A stretch of 64,000 nucleotides of DNA from Kryptolebias marmoratus (GCF_001649575.2 NC_051431.1:18411400-18475399); one strand, 5' to 3'; shown: positions 1 through 24,175, counted from the first letter of the stretch. Program-made: numbers and translations. Notes: a model not told the origin generated them from the letters alone.

Positions 1-145
1 GGCTGGCCTGGGAACGCCTTGGGATTCCCCCGGAGGAGCTGGCCCAAGTGGCTGGGGAGAGGGAAGTCTGGGTCTCCCTGCTTAGGCTGCTGCCCCCGCG
101 ACCCGACCCCGGATAAGCGGAAGAGAATGGATGGATGGATGGATA
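1..145 (+). mobile_element. 3' end of a non-LTR retrotransposon with (ATGG)n tail
   Basis: The sequence ends gacccgaccccggataagcgg then agaatggatggatggatgga. This GC-rich end with a TGGA-repeat tail is a very common 3' terminus of fish LINE-type elements. It is cut by the left window edge, so the family cannot be fixed. GC content is far above the flank. Confidence 0.65.
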
Positions 146-813
146 CGAGCACGTTGTCAGGTGTAAAGTCATATCAGAGCAGAATTAATTAAACCAGATA
201 TATTGTTCAACATATCAGTAAAGATTTTCAGTCATTCAAGCCATGGTGGTTCTTAGCATTAATTATAAATCGATGGGAATTTCTCAAAAGTTAGAGAATG
301 GAAGGAACAAAATACTTTATATGTATATGAACATCACAAATGAGCCATTGGCAATAATATCCCTTATATACTGTATCCAAAGCATCATTACTTTACGTGC
401 TGAATTGTTTTAGGCTGGATTAGCACTGATTAGCATTTAACCTAGCCTCCTGAGGATTACAGTTTTATGTTTTTACAAGCCACAATTAGGTAGATTCCCA
501 GACTAAAAGAGATGATTGCTGATGCTATTACTGACTCATGATGAAGGACAATGAGTAACAATCAGGTTATATAAGTGAAGCTTATTCCTAACACTAACCA
601 AGTACTTTTTTTAAATAAGCATGTTTTTCCAAATCAAACAAGAATATTATTTTTTATCCTTAAATAATCATTACATTTTTCTAAACCTAACCAGGTAGTT
701 GTTTTTGTAAACACAGCCGTTTGGAGGTGGTGTGCATGTGGAAGCAAAGGACCAATACTACTACTAATACTATTACTGTTGTTATTATTATTATTTTTAT
801 TATTATTAATATT

Positions 814-850
<37 letters not shown>

Positions 851-1698
851 TATTAATAATACAAGGCAACACTATGCGAAACATAGCTATGTGTGCTTTA
901 TGTTTATGCATGTTTTATGCATTTTTGTCTTAATTTATTTACTGTCTTTCTCTTATTTTTCCTATGCACACACATACACACACAACCTAGCATAAATATT
1001 ACCTTCCAGTGAGCACCTTTGCTTTTACAGCGCTGGGGTGCTGATGAGGGCTACAGAAAATTGAGGTAGATAGAATTCCTGTCTCTTCAGATAATTACAA
1101 GCCTGTAAATCTTCCTAGAAAATTAAATGATAATCTGGTAAACTCCTTCGGTCATAAGATAATAGAAATGGTATGAATTCAGATATGTGCTGTTAGGCTT
1201 GTACCCTGTAACCACTGCACTACAGTTAATTAGCAGGGCTACAGGTAATGATCATGAGTAAATATGACCAAGCTGAACTGCAGCTGGGATTTAAAAAAAA
1301 GTGTCTGCCTTCTCATTGCTCACCTTTATTATTTCTCTTAAAACCGTCATGTGATATGTAATTGGTTGAAATGAAAAGCCAGGCAGAAAATAGCATACAG
1401 ATTCACACTTGCTTAAAAAGCACAAAATGATTTGCATATGCAGTACACACCAAGACACAAACACAAACAGCATCATGGAGAGGAACATATGGTCTTGACA
1501 TGCTTCAGTTGAAAATCTTCATAATCAAGGGTGTGTGTGCGCTTTACCAGATTGATTTTTGTCCTCACTGCAATTCCTGGAAATGGTCTAACATTTTTTA
1601 GCCCATTACTATAAAAAAAATGCAGTGTGTTCTGTGTTATTTTTCTGTCCTTGTCTCTCACTGAGATGATATGATTGTTGCCAACTAGAATTAGGTAA
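146..1698. other. Intron sequence, no feature except one AT microsatellite
   Basis: AT-rich sequence inside the intron upstream of exon a. The (TTA)n/(AAT)n tract at 782-848 is the only distinct structure. No conserved exon of the GH31 gene is seen here, and short open stretches have no recognisable protein content. Confidence 0.5.
782..848. repeat. (TTA)n...(AAT)n microsatellite, self-complementary
   Basis: TTA/ATT units on the left side and AAT units on the right side of a short spacer (taatattg) make an imperfect inverted repeat that can fold on itself. The two hydrophobic open frames across it (Ile-rich) are artefacts of the repeat. Confidence 0.9.
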
Positions 1699-2010
1699 AG
1701 GCAGCACAGTGTTAAGAGCTGCCGCCTCACAGCAGGAAGGTCGCAGGTTCACAACCTGGTTGTTATGTGTGGAGTTTGTATGTTCTTATCGTGCATGTGT
1801 GAGTTTTCTGCATGTATTCTGGTTCCCCCACCACAGACCAAAAACATGGATGTTAGGTTAATTGGTAAATTGTCACTAGGTATGAGTGTAAGAGTGAATG
1901 GCTGTCTGTCTCGTGCATCTCTATGTGGCCCTGTGATGGATTTGTGACCCTGTCCAAGGTGTTTCCTGCCTCACTCAAAAAAAATTGCTGGAGATAGACA
2001 TCAACACCAA
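1699..2010 (+). mobile_element. tRNA-derived SINE copy
   Basis: It begins ggcagcacagtgttaagagc with a tRNA-like A-box region, followed by a diverged B-box region (aggttcacaacc). The body has ttaggttaattggtaaattg and ctctatgtggccctgtgatgg. The same body recurs at about 38,087-38,345 and, inverted, at 21,066-21,380. Interspersed teleost repeats of this type are very common. Confidence 0.7.
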
Positions 2011-2059
2011 TGTGGTCCATTGTGGAAAAAACTGTTAACAAGAACTCATATTAAATCTT

Positions 2060-2745
2060 GACTAGGGCTAGCTGCTGAGAAGCACTTGACCATGGAGTCT
2101 TCCACATGCTGTTTGGCAAACTCTAGTCAAGATTTAACATGGGTTTTCTTCAACAGTGGCTTTCTCTGTACCACTCTCCTGTATATCTTAGACAGATGAA
2201 GAACCCGGCTATTAGTTTTTGTAGCTCAATTTCTCTCATCTCACTTGCTGAACTGTGGAACTCCTTCAGAGTGCTCACATGTGTCTTGGTGGTCTCTCTA
2301 TTCTCCTTCTTCATGGTCACTCAATTTGTGAGGATGACCTGATCTTGGTAGATTTCCAAATGTCCCATATTCCTTCTGTTTCTTGATTATGGATTACCCA
2401 GAACTCCTGGGGATGTTTAGGGCATGGAAATCATTTTGTTTTCTTTCTGACTTGTACACATTTTCAATAATATTTTCTCTGAGTTGAATCAGGGCAGTCA
2501 CTTTAAAGGGGTAAATATTTATGCGGTCACTTATTATACATTGCTTAGTTTTATTTAATTGGCATTACTCTGTAGAAATTTGATTTCCCTTTTCCACTAC
2601 AGGTTTTATTTATTTATTAACTTATTTTATTTTTAATTTTTGGTCAACAAGATAAATTATGTTGAGTATGATGGATTTATGACAGCAATAAAACCATAAA
2701 ACATTTAAGGTTGTAAATACTTTTTTTAGCAGTGCATATAATTTT
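2060..2745. mobile_element. Degraded DNA-transposon-type repeat
   Basis: The stretch resembles the antisense body of Tc1-like fish repeats (gaactccttcagagtgctca, gtgtcttggtggtctctct, tcttggtagatttccaaatg) and ends with the characteristic gttgtaaatactttttttag then cagtgcata. It sits in the intron directly upstream of exon a. No intact transposase frame remains. The family assignment is from memory of related repeats. Confidence 0.45.
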
Positions 2746-2829
2746 TTATGACCAAATACTAATAAATTAGGTTAATAAAAGCTAGCTATTTAAACTCCTA
2801 ATACCAAATTGCCAAAGAGTCTGTTTTAG

Positions 2830-15081
<12,252 letters not shown>

Positions 15082-15114
15082 AGAATATACTAAGGATTTG
15101 TTTCTAAATAATTC

Positions 15115-15140
15115 ATATATATATATATATATATATATAT
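15115..15140. repeat. (AT)n microsatellite in the 3' UTR
   Basis: Uninterrupted AT dinucleotides 33 bp after the GH31 stop codon. Likely polymorphic in length. Confidence 0.95.
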
Positions 15141-15240
15141 GCAATGGTTCCATGTCAGACTTAAATGAGTACTATCAGAATTCACCCTGTGATTGTTGTA
15201 ATTTGCAACTTTAAGCAAAAGATGTCATAACACAGAAATT

Positions 15241-15246
15241 AATAAA
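15241..15246 (+). terminator. Polyadenylation signal AATAAA
   Basis: Canonical AATAAA 160 bp after the stop codon, followed by a GT/T-rich stretch (tgtgtgatgctg, then ttttgtt) that suits a downstream element. Another AATAAA near 15,376 could be an alternative. Confidence 0.6.
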
Positions 15247-15262
15247 ATGTGTGATGCTGTAT

Positions 15263-17469
15263 GGCATTGGCTTTATTTTGTTAAAGGAAAACAGTATTAT
15301 GCCCTTTGACAGTTAGAGGGGGTGCCTATCATCAACTATGCCATCAACCATGAACCACTGGACATATTTTAATGAAAATAAAAGGGATAAATAAAGTTTT
15401 CAGTCATTCAGCCATTCATTTAACCTGATTCAACATGATCACCACAGTGAATCAACTTTAGCATATATAGAAATAGCTATAAGGCTGTTGATTTTACAAG
15501 TATTGAATCAAAATTTGGTGTGTGAGTGGCTGAGAGTCATCTCCAACACATACTCTGAGAGCTAACACATCTTTTCAAGTCTCTCATGGGATTATGCATT
15601 ACACCATTTACATGGTTTGACCAAAATGGGTACAACTAGCATTCCTTCAGGGCCTTTAATTACTATTTGTCCTAGAGCTATCTCAGTGGTAGACAATTTT
15701 TCCAATAATTAAGTTTAACAAAAAACAAAAAGTTTAACAGCTGTTTATTTCTGCCTTTCAGTCTCCTCCTTTATATAAAAATGAGAGGTGGAACATTTTG
15801 AGAACAAATAAGAGAAATCTGGTGAACTTTTTATTAAAAGAACTGGGGCTTCAGAACAAGAGTTTTTCTTTTGCCATTTAGGAATATTTTTTTAGCACTT
15901 GTTTGCTTCCACAGTGTATTTGCATCCATAGATGTATGGGTGCATGTAATTGATATAGTAATTCCAGCTCTCACCTGTGGAAAAAAGCTGTTTAACTGTC
16001 CTTTGTTTCATCCCATTACCTCATCATTTCCCAAAGTCATCCATTATTCAGCTTGCATTAAACAGGATGATATCAATTTAGCCATGGGCATGTCAAATTG
16101 AATTCCACTGTAATCTCTGCTCCACAGGAAGAAATGTTCAGAGCATTATTTCAGAACAGTGGCTCTCTGTAATTTTCTGTGGTTGAAAAATAAATAAATA
16201 GTTTAATTGTGATAAATTGTTTTTGTTTCCAACTTCGGATGTTAAGGGGAGTTATTTTGCTAAAAAAAGGAAAAAAAAATGTGTAATATGTGTACCAGTA
16301 GAACTTAATGAGCATGTGACTTTACAGTTCTGTACAAACAGCATCTTATTTTGTCAGATATTAATAATTTATTCTGTAATTTGGCTATAAACAAAAACTC
16401 TACTGAACACTCAATGACATAAATACAATTTGTTGTTGCACTTTACATGTTTTTTTTTTTATTTTGTTTTTATTAATATTAATATTTTTTTTATAATAAT
16501 ATTTGTATGAAATTTTCTAACTGACAGATTTTGGAAACTCCAGGCCAGAACAAATTAATCACAAACAATGCACGTCAAAATATCTTATTTCATTTTTTTT
16601 TAATTATAATGTTCTCTACCTCTTAACAGTGTCCCATTTTTAAGGGTAATCTTTCCTGAAGAGTAAAAAGAAAGGGGAAAAAAAACACTATTTTTTATAA
16701 ACTATATTAACACATGTACTACTTTCATAGTTCCGAAGAAGCTCATTCTGCTTTTAAAAGGCCCACATTTTGTAATAAAAATGTTTGTAAACTAAATGAC
16801 GAGAGTCATAGGTGTGGTTGATAAAAAAAAAAATTAAAAAATCCACTATTTAAAATCAATCAATAAGGAAAGATTTTGCATGGCATTGTTTTGCTCAGAA
16901 AAGCTTTTCCAGCAATAGATAAATAAATAAATCACATTTAAAAAGTGTGTGTCCGTACAGCATTTTAGGCAAAAGTTAATAAAAACATTTCTATCCATTT
17001 TGCGTAACAGACTTTTTTTTATTTTACAGTTAAGATAAATATGTGTAAAATTGTTAAAGTCTGACTAAATGGTGCAATTATGCCACCTACTTATGTAAAC
17101 CACTTCTTTCATTGTCCCTTTGTTTTTAAAATGAGATATAAAATTAAACAAAATCTTAGTAATTTGTGTGGGAAGCAATGTCAAGTTAATAAACCCTTGA
17201 TAGGGCAGAAAAGGACAGCAGTTGACATGTCGGATGTGAAATCCCACTGCACAGCAACGCTAAAATGTTTTAGCTTTTGTTTCCATTTTTAACATTAAAG
17301 GCCTAGCATTCATTGAAGGAATGCATGGCATCCTCTGCCTTTCATTTAGACTGAGATCCCCTTTTGATGAGAAAGAATAAAACTATAACTTTTTATTGAA
17401 ACCCTGTAAATAATGAAATCTTGTGAGATGTGTTAGTTTTATAAGGCCGTCTGTGTTTAGGATGATCCT
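15263..17469. other. Intergenic AT-rich sequence downstream of the GH31 gene
   Basis: Mostly unassigned. A minus-oriented fragment of repeat family A lies at 15,530-15,640 (gtttgaccaaaatgggtaca, matching gtttgaccaaaatgactaca near 33,668). Several T-rich and A-rich runs at 16,440-16,860. No gene. Confidence 0.4.
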
Positions 17470-17960
17470 CAGTTACCACCACACCAACGTTAACTCAATA
17501 TCTGTAAACGTCACTGAGTTATGGGCATTTATGCATTTGCTAAGGTTGATAGCATTGACATAAATTGAGAAGAACAAAATACCTCAACTTCCAAAATTTA
17601 ATCCAAAATTTCTATTTTTTGTTAGTGAACCTTGTTGCATTTTTTGGGCCTTTCCACCCAGAAAGGCCCAGGGTTGGTTAGTGATCCTGCAGCCTTCTTG
17701 TTGAGGTCTGAGGTGTATTTTTATTTGTTTAGTGAGGCAAAGCCCTGTTTGTTTACATGAATGGGGTGGGATTTAGAACTTCTGACTTCTGGCTTCATCT
17801 CTAGTTATAGTATATCTCGGCATCCATCTTGAATTGGGTTTAGTCCAAAAGTTAATCAGTTGTAGATGTACATTATTTGGTGCTAGACAATAAATAAAGG
17901 AAACATAAATGCAAACATTGAGGTCTGAAGATGTTTTAAGGTGCAAGTACCTGACTGAAA
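17470..17960 (+). repeat. Dispersed repeat family A, copy 1
   Basis: The segment aactcaatatctgtaaacgt...ctgagttatgggcattt and the later agtccaaaagttaatcagtt match the copy at 31,735-31,960 (ctcaatatctgtaaaatttattgagttatag; aagtttatcagttgcagatg). A perfect 10-bp hairpin (17,645-17,670) lies between the two parts. No coding. Confidence 0.5.
17645..17670. other. Perfect 10-bp stem hairpin
   Basis: tgggcctttc (17,645-17,654), loop caccca, then gaaaggccca (17,661-17,670). It is GC-rich in an AT-rich context. It lies in intergenic sequence without a nearby gene end, so a terminator role is not supported. Confidence 0.8.
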
Positions 17961-18124
17961 CCAATGTTATCATTTTCATTTACCTATATTCAAATAGGTA
18001 AGTGCCTTCAATTAGACAAGTATCAAAGATTATTATAGATTTCAACTGTCAATTTGTTTCTTTTTGTAAAACTAACAGATGAAGTGAGCAGATTCACTGT
18101 ACACAAAAATGTAATATGGCTGTT

Positions 18125-18370
18125 GAAGGAACTATTTCACATGGGATGCCAAAGTCAGGATGGTTCAGTGATCATGGACATTAATGCACTCATGGATTGA
18201 CCCTCATAGGAGTACAGATCTTAACCTCGCTTAGAATTTTATGGATGTGCTGGATAAGACTTTATGACATGGGTCAACTGTTCTATTATCAATACAAGAG
18301 CTTGGTGAAGGATGAATCTAACTGTGAACACAAACAGAGAAGAACCACATTCAGGGTGGTGTTTCTGAAT
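18125..18370 (+). pseudogene. Tc1-like transposase relic, C-terminal part
   Basis: Reading from 18,189 gives SWIDPHRSTDLN, then NFMDVLDKTL and HGSTVLLSIQELGE with stops between. This follows the order of the Tc1-type ending (DWPxxSPDLNPIENLWDVLxKxL...SIQDLGE). The frame is broken by stops. Upstream DDE residues are not preserved. Confidence 0.45.
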
Positions 18371-19452
18371 CAATAAGTGACAGTTTGGGCTTCATTGCTC
18401 ATCACTGCATCCTGTAATCCTAGACCAAAGTCTTTCTAGACCATGGGGTTGTGCAGTCTCTCCATGTGATGGGAATCAGACCTCTTCCACCACCATCAGG
18501 GCACCTGCAGAATGGAGGAGCTGAGCTGGGTATGTGGCAGTGGGGGTGTGTAGGGGGTTTGTAATCATTATCCCACAAAAATATTTATGTGTGTTCAGTT
18601 CTGTTTCTTAATCCTTGAATGGTTGTGAACCACTGTCAGCTGAAAAGTTCAGAACTATGCTTTTATTCAGGACATAAAATGACACGATTTTACTCACTTT
18701 TTGACAATCTGTTTGTACATGCAACATCTGACACTCTTCACTGGATTAGAGAGATACTGGATACTTTCCTGACATTGAGAAGACAGGACTACAGCAGATT
18801 CCTGAACTTCCTCATGTTTTTCTGCAGAGAAGCAAATAACACAAGTTCTAAGAAGATGGTAAATATTTGGTGCTAAATGCATGCCGCAAACTTGTCTGAG
18901 CTATGAAAATCTGACACGTTTTGCCTAGTCAGTTACTCACATAAATATGGGAGGTTTTTTCCTCTAAATGCATGCATAATACCTCATTTAAACATGGGCA
19001 AACTGCACCAGGACAGAGAGACGCTGTACCAAGATGAAGGCGCAAAGCTCGTTTTGCAAAGGCTTTGTGAATTAGAAGGAGGCCAAATCCAAAAGATGTG
19101 CAAACTACTGGTGAATCTGGACCATAGAATTTAATTTTGACTGGATTGATGAGCTAACATCTTACTTGAGCAGAGCCCAGATCAAACATGAGGCTGCAGT
19201 CTAAAAACACTTCCAGCCCTTAAAGGATTGTAGAGCTTTATGCAAACACTATTTTATGAACCTATACATCATCCTCAAATTCAAAATGCTTGGCTATATA
19301 CATAGTTATTTATAATTCTATGTTTATTTGCAAGTGCAAATAGCAGCAGAGCTGCTAGCTGTAGCACTTAAGTTGCAATCTGGTGCACTTCAGACATTGA
19401 TGTTAAAATATTTCCTACCAAAGTAATTATGTAAACAAAATTAATGGTATGT
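18371..19452. other. Intergenic, unassigned
   Basis: No gene with confidence. A frame at 18,619-18,876 includes RRQDYSRFLNFLMFFCREAN and a GTAAAT after it that could mimic a donor, but I recognise no protein and see no acceptor partner. Confidence 0.35.
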
Positions 19453-19456
19453 ATGT

Positions 19457-19869
19457 TGTGGCAGCCCTGCTGGTTTATTTATTGTTTTGAGCTGTTGCAG
19501 GAATGAATCCCTTGGTTAGAGTGCAGCAGGCAAATTAATTAAGAACACCTGAGTTGGACCTTCATCCCTATATAAAGGCCTGGTTGCTGTCCAGCAAAGG
19601 GGGGAGAATGGGTTTGTCTCTCCCCTCTCTGTGCCATGCTGGTTCCCTAGAGTCGGTTGGTTGGTTTTGATTTGGTTAGCTTAATTTAACACCCAAAAAG
19701 TATGTTTAATAGTTTCATCCATTTACATTAACATAACTGATTGTTACTCACTTCATACGTCTGACTATTGGTTTGTTATATTTTTCAAAATAAAATAAAG
19801 ATTTGAATATTTTCAAATAGATCTTTCCTTTTTTTTTCATTTTCACAATTTATGAGTCTGGTTGTGACA
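19457..19869 (+). mobile_element. Solo LTR of an LTR retrotransposon (413 bp)
   Basis: Starts TGTGGCAG and ends GTTGTGACA, with the same 4-bp flank ATGT on both sides (19,453-19,456 and 19,870-19,873). It contains a TATA box (tatataaa from 19,569) and two overlapping AATAAA signals (19,789-19,799), in the order expected of U3-R-U5. No internal coding region, primer-binding site or second LTR is present, so recombination between LTRs probably removed the body. The superfamily is not decided; a 4-bp duplication fits several. Confidence 0.8.
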
Positions 19870-19873
19870 ATGT

Positions 19874-21065
19874 AAAGGTTTGGAAAATAGCTCTCATTTA
19901 AAAGGTGTGTATAGCCTTTTCCAAAACCTTTAAAATATATCACTTCAAAAGATGTGACCTATTATGTACATCAAATTTTGATGTACATAATATACAGGAA
20001 GACATATGCATTGATGTCAAAAAGACCAATTTCACATCAACATTCCATCTTCTTTTTGGTGATTTGCTCAAATTCTCCACAAAAGATTTTGACAGACATG
20101 TTTCATTGGATGGCTAACTTAGGTCTCATTATTTGTGAAATCAATGTGTTTCTATGACTTTTTAGTTACCAGAAAACATGCTTTTGAATAAGTTGCAGTG
20201 ACAATGCATTGTTGTCACTAGGGTGACTGACAGATACAAGTGTCTCACAGATGAAAAAAGAAACAAAAACATAAAAAACATGAAAAAGATCTGAAAAAAC
20301 TGACAACATCAAAGTTTGTCAAACGTGATAGGTGTGTGGGTAGAGACACGTGTGTTATTAATGTGTTTTTGATATGCTTTTGTATATTTGTGAAAGTTGA
20401 GTTCTTTTATGTCTTTGTGTCTGCGTTCTTAATTAGAACTTAGGGGAGGTTTACAAAATTAAAGTCACCTTCAAGTGGTTACAAATACTGTGAGAGAATA
20501 AAAGCACAATCTGTGCTTTTATGTGCAGGTTTATTTACCAGCCTTAAAAAAATAAGAAAAATAAATCTACTTCTCTAAGATATCACTTAGAAGTACTTAC
20601 TGTATAATCCATATCTTTCTTCTACCATGAAAGGTAACATTTTTAAAACCCTAGTCATTAGAGAAAAGTACTATAATTTAGAAAAAGTCTCTTCAATCAT
20701 GCATTTCCACTAGGACCATTTTGTCATTGTCTGTCATCTTTCAAGTCATAAAATGAGACATTGTTGTGACAGTTAAAAAGCACCATACCTGGAATGGGCC
20801 CAACAGTCAATTTTACCATTTTTCACACACAGACGTTTCTGCTAAAACATGTCCAAAAACACAATATTAAAATCTCACCTTTTTGTCATGAGACGTGTGT
20901 TTTTACTACCCTGCTGCAGGTTTGCCATTGTTATTTGACTCTTGCTAATCTGCCACTCAGTCATGTCCAACAGTGGGTGCACTGCCCACTCTAACCCACT
21001 CTCACATCAAAACCTGTAATTGCAAAATTGGTTCATAGTAAAATGTCTATTAGTTTCACAATTAA
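19874..21065. other. Intergenic, unassigned
   Basis: AT-rich; I see no gene, repeat family or RNA here. A small inverted repeat lies near 19,965-19,992 (tatgtacatcaaattttgatgtacata). Confidence 0.4.
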
Positions 21066-21380
21066 GTCCATTCACTCATCCATCTTTTATAACAGCTTGA
21101 TCCTGTGCAGGGTTGCAGGGTGTTAGTGTCTCTCACCAGCAGTCATTGGGCAAAAGGCAGGGAACAACCTGGACAAGTCACCAATCTGTCACAAGGCCAC
21201 ATAGTGACAAACTATCCAGACACACGTACTATACCAAGGGCCAGTTAAGAGTTGCCTTTTAACCGTGGAGTAGTCAGATAAAAAAAGGAAATGGTGCAAA
21301 CTCCACACAGAAAGGGTCCACACTACTTTTAAACCTGTGACCTTCTTGCTCTGAGACAACAGTGCTAACCAACTGTATCG
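21066..21380 (-). mobile_element. tRNA-derived SINE copy, minus orientation
   Basis: Reverse complement of the type at 1,699-2,010. Landmarks are ttcactcatccatcttttat (tail), gtcaccaatctgtcacaagg, gtgcaaactccacacagaaa and cctgtgaccttcttgctctg (head). Internally diverged. Confidence 0.6.
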
Positions 21381-21675
21381 ATGTGTAGCCCTTAATTAGT
21401 TGCCTTCCCAAAAATAATCCAAGCTTTCTTTCTTTCATGTTTGTTTTGTCATTGACCTCCATGGCCTTAAGTATTATTGAGGTGAGAGTTAAAGGGCCCA
21501 CAGAGAGCATGCTAAGTTGTTTAATGTTATGCACTGCATTCAAATAATTAGAGAAATAAAATATTATGCATTAATTTAATATTTGTTAAACTTAAATTTA
21601 GAGTGTCAAATCTTTCTTTTTTCTTTTAAATGCTTTATTACCTTATTTTCCTATTGTTTGACCAAACTAACAGTT

Positions 21676-22092
21676 TGTAATGGATTTGTTGACAGAGCAT
21701 GATGCTTCATGCACAAAAAAAAAGTTTGAACACAAGAGGCAAGACATGAGGGACCCCAGACAATGCATGAGAGCGACAACAGCCCAGTGAGTAAGTAGAG
21801 GAGATGACCAGTATTTAAAGGCAGAAGGTAATTAGGGGAAGTGGGAACAGGTGAGCGATTACAAAACTTGGGGCAGGTGTAGATGGGCGTGGCAGACAAA
21901 CAGCTGATTGGCTGAGGACGAGTGAATGATGACAGGATTACAAAGACGCAAGGAGCAAAAACAAAACTAAATAAGAAGACAACCAAATGACAAAATAAAA
22001 GAAACAATAAACCCAAACCAGAAACACATAAAAAAAACATAACCCTAAATACAAAAAGAAACACAAAGAAAACCCATATCTTGAATATTACA
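21676..22092 (-). mobile_element. LTR-like block 1, minus orientation
   Basis: Bounded by TGTAAT (21,676) and ATTACA (22,092), an exact 6-bp inverted terminus. On the minus strand it has a CCAAT box (from + gctgattggct at 21,903) upstream of a TATA-like TTTAAATAC (+ gtatttaaag at 21,813), and a pyrimidine-rich minus strand. I find no matching target duplication and no AATAAA in the expected place, so the boundaries are tentative. Confidence 0.35.
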
Positions 22093-22117
22093 GAAAGATT
22101 ACATCATTGTTTTCTAT

Positions 22118-22579
22118 TGTAATTTCAATCTGGAGAGACTCACACAGAAAAGATACAGCAGTTAAAAAGTTTTATTTGACTTGAAGTTCTTTGGCGCTCG
22201 GACCCCGGTGGAAAAATGCGCACTGAGGATCGCCGAGCTTTGATGAACAGCTCGAGGCGAGGATCAGGGCAGTCTCTCCCCCACTGGGGCCCAGACACTG
22301 GTGGTGGAGTGGAGACCAGGAAGGAGGGAAACCCAGTGGAGCATGGAGGAGCCTGGATGGTGAGGGTGGAGATGGGGAGGAGGCGGGTTGAAGCGCAGCT
22401 GAGAAGCAGGTGGATCTGTGTACGATTAGCCTTTTAAAGCAGTTCCTGAGTGGTGATTGGCTAAGGCAGAGCGGGGACCTGGCACTGATTTGCTGAGGTG
22501 GAGATGAGGCAATTGGATGACGCAGGTAAGCTGGAGGGAGTCTCCTAGCCTTTTCATCTAGGCTTCATTTGTCAATACA
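22118..22579 (-). mobile_element. LTR-like block 2, minus orientation
   Basis: On the minus strand, CCAAT boxes (+ attgg at about 22,456 and 22,513) precede a TATA-like CTTTAAAAGG (+ about 22,430-22,439). About 260 bp later comes AATAAA (+ TTTATT at 22,171-22,176), then an end close to TGAAATTACA. This spacing fits U3-R-U5. The block is GC-richer than its flanks. Only a 3-bp flank match (tat) is seen, so it is not proven. Confidence 0.45.
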
Positions 22580-23545
22580 TATAACTCTACTTGTTCCTCA
22601 TCACTGCATAAAGTGGGTCAAGTCTCATTGAGATTACATTACATATTTACATTATTAGTCCAATGGACTTTCAACATGACTGCCCACATTGAAAGTGTAA
22701 GCTAAGCATTCTTTTGGTATGATAAGCTTTGTATGGTCAAAAAACAAAAGCTAAGCTATGCATCAGGGTGCTGCAGGAGAAATAAGATGCTCTAAAACAT
22801 TCTAACACAGTGAAAAAACTAGACAGATGAAAGCATGAAAGTGAAGTAGCTTCGATGGTAAAGAACTTTAACTCATAAGTAAATATTTCACATTTTTGAG
22901 TGCCATCAAAATTTGATCAACTACTTCATGTGTTATACTGTAATGTTTCAACTTCTGCAGATGAGTGGCAGTTTTTTTGGTGCGGCATCAACCTTAAAAT
23001 TAAAGACAAAGGGTAGCTTAGACTTGTGTCCTTGCACTTTACGCTGAATATCTTACAATTTCCTTAAATGAGTCAACAAAATTTTTATACACTTTAAATG
23101 GAGAAATATGCAAAGCCCTTCAAATTTTTTATTAGCGTAAACTACTCAAAGAAATTAGTGCTTCATAATTTTGTAGAAAATATTCACATTTATGAGTTGC
23201 ATGAAATCTCAGTATACATGCCTAAAAAGCATGTATTACAATTCTTTGTTATCTGGTTTTAGCAGAGAATATGTTGTAATGAACATCAGGCTCCATAACA
23301 GTGATATAAAATTTTATGACCTGAATCTGTTCATGCCAGCCAACTTACACAAGCATGTAGCAGTCACTTAGTCATAATTTTACACAAATTGTCAATATTG
23401 CCCATGGAAGGCAATTATTTTTTTTTTAAGAAACAGGTCTTAAGTGGACCCATTGTTGAATTATCTCAATACATACAGTACATGCACATTCAGATACATA
23501 GACACAATGCTTGATGAGCTTTTAAACTGAAGTAATGTACAGTTT

Positions 23546-23590
<45 letters not shown>

Positions 23591-24085
23591 AATATGACTT
23601 ACTGGACTAATTTTTAAACATCTGGACAATTTAAATTAATTTCATTAGGAGAAAAAACAAGCAAACGAAAATGAAAAACAACAAGCAAAACAGGGATCTT
23701 GACAAATCATTAACAAAATTATTTATAGAATCATACAAGCAAAATAATAATAAAGAGCACACAACAGCAAAAGAAAAACGTCTTAATGTTCAATGTCATC
23801 AAAGATCTGTCCACTCTTACTCATTTTCTGTGCCTGTTTGACCTTTTCAGGGCCATGGAAGGGCTGGACTCTATCCCAGCAGTTACACGCACACAAGCAC
23901 ATCCAGTGGCATGCGACATGCCAGCAGTTCAATATATTGCTCTTATATTTGGTTAAAACCTACAATTTAAATCAGAGATTGTCCTTTTCTAAGGCTAACC
24001 ACTGTACTATCCCCTAAGATAGCTCCAATATAACCATTTCATTCTCCTGACAGTTTTGATTTTCTTACATATGTATGGATGATAA
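22580..24085. other. Intergenic with (AT)n and a SINE-tail fragment
   Basis: Includes (AT)n at 23,549-23,587 and a minus-strand repeat tail at about 23,815-23,880 (ttactcattttctgtgcctg...gggctggactctatcccag). The remainder is unassigned AT-rich sequence. Confidence 0.4.
23549..23587. repeat. (AT)n microsatellite
   Basis: About 19 uninterrupted AT units. Confidence 0.95.
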
Positions 24086-24175
24086 GGCCCCCTTAACACT
24101 CAACACTGACCTATCAGAAAATGGCTGGATTGCAGCAATTTTGGAAAACCTCCTTCAGTGTGATGGCAACTATAG
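24086..24175 (+). repeat. Dispersed repeat, partner of 41,105-41,200
   Basis: ctgacctatcagaaaatggc, tggattgcagcaattttgg and cttcagtgtgatggcaac match atgacctattagaatgtggc, tggattgtggcaattt and ttcagtgtgaagacaac near 41,131. Class unknown. Confidence 0.5.

Larger units (their letters stand above)
15082..15262 (+). other. 3' UTR of the GH31 gene
   Basis: About 180 bp from the stop codon to just past an AATAAA. It contains a pure (AT)n run of about 26 bp at 15,115-15,140, only 33 bp after the stop. The exact cleavage site is inferred from the usual 10-25 nt spacing. Confidence 0.6.

Noticed and set aside
687..933. Ile-rich open frames on both strands
   Set aside because: They are translations of the TTA/AAT microsatellite.
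2139..2342. Open frame just upstream of exon a
   Set aside because: It lies inside a degraded DNA-transposon-type repeat and does not match the GH31 segment expected before RQDPV.
17645..17670. Hairpin as a transcription terminator
   Set aside because: Vertebrate genes do not use this type of terminator and no gene ends here.
22216..22437. 73-codon plus-strand frame
   Set aside because: It lies inside an LTR-like block and is better explained by GC-rich LTR sequence.
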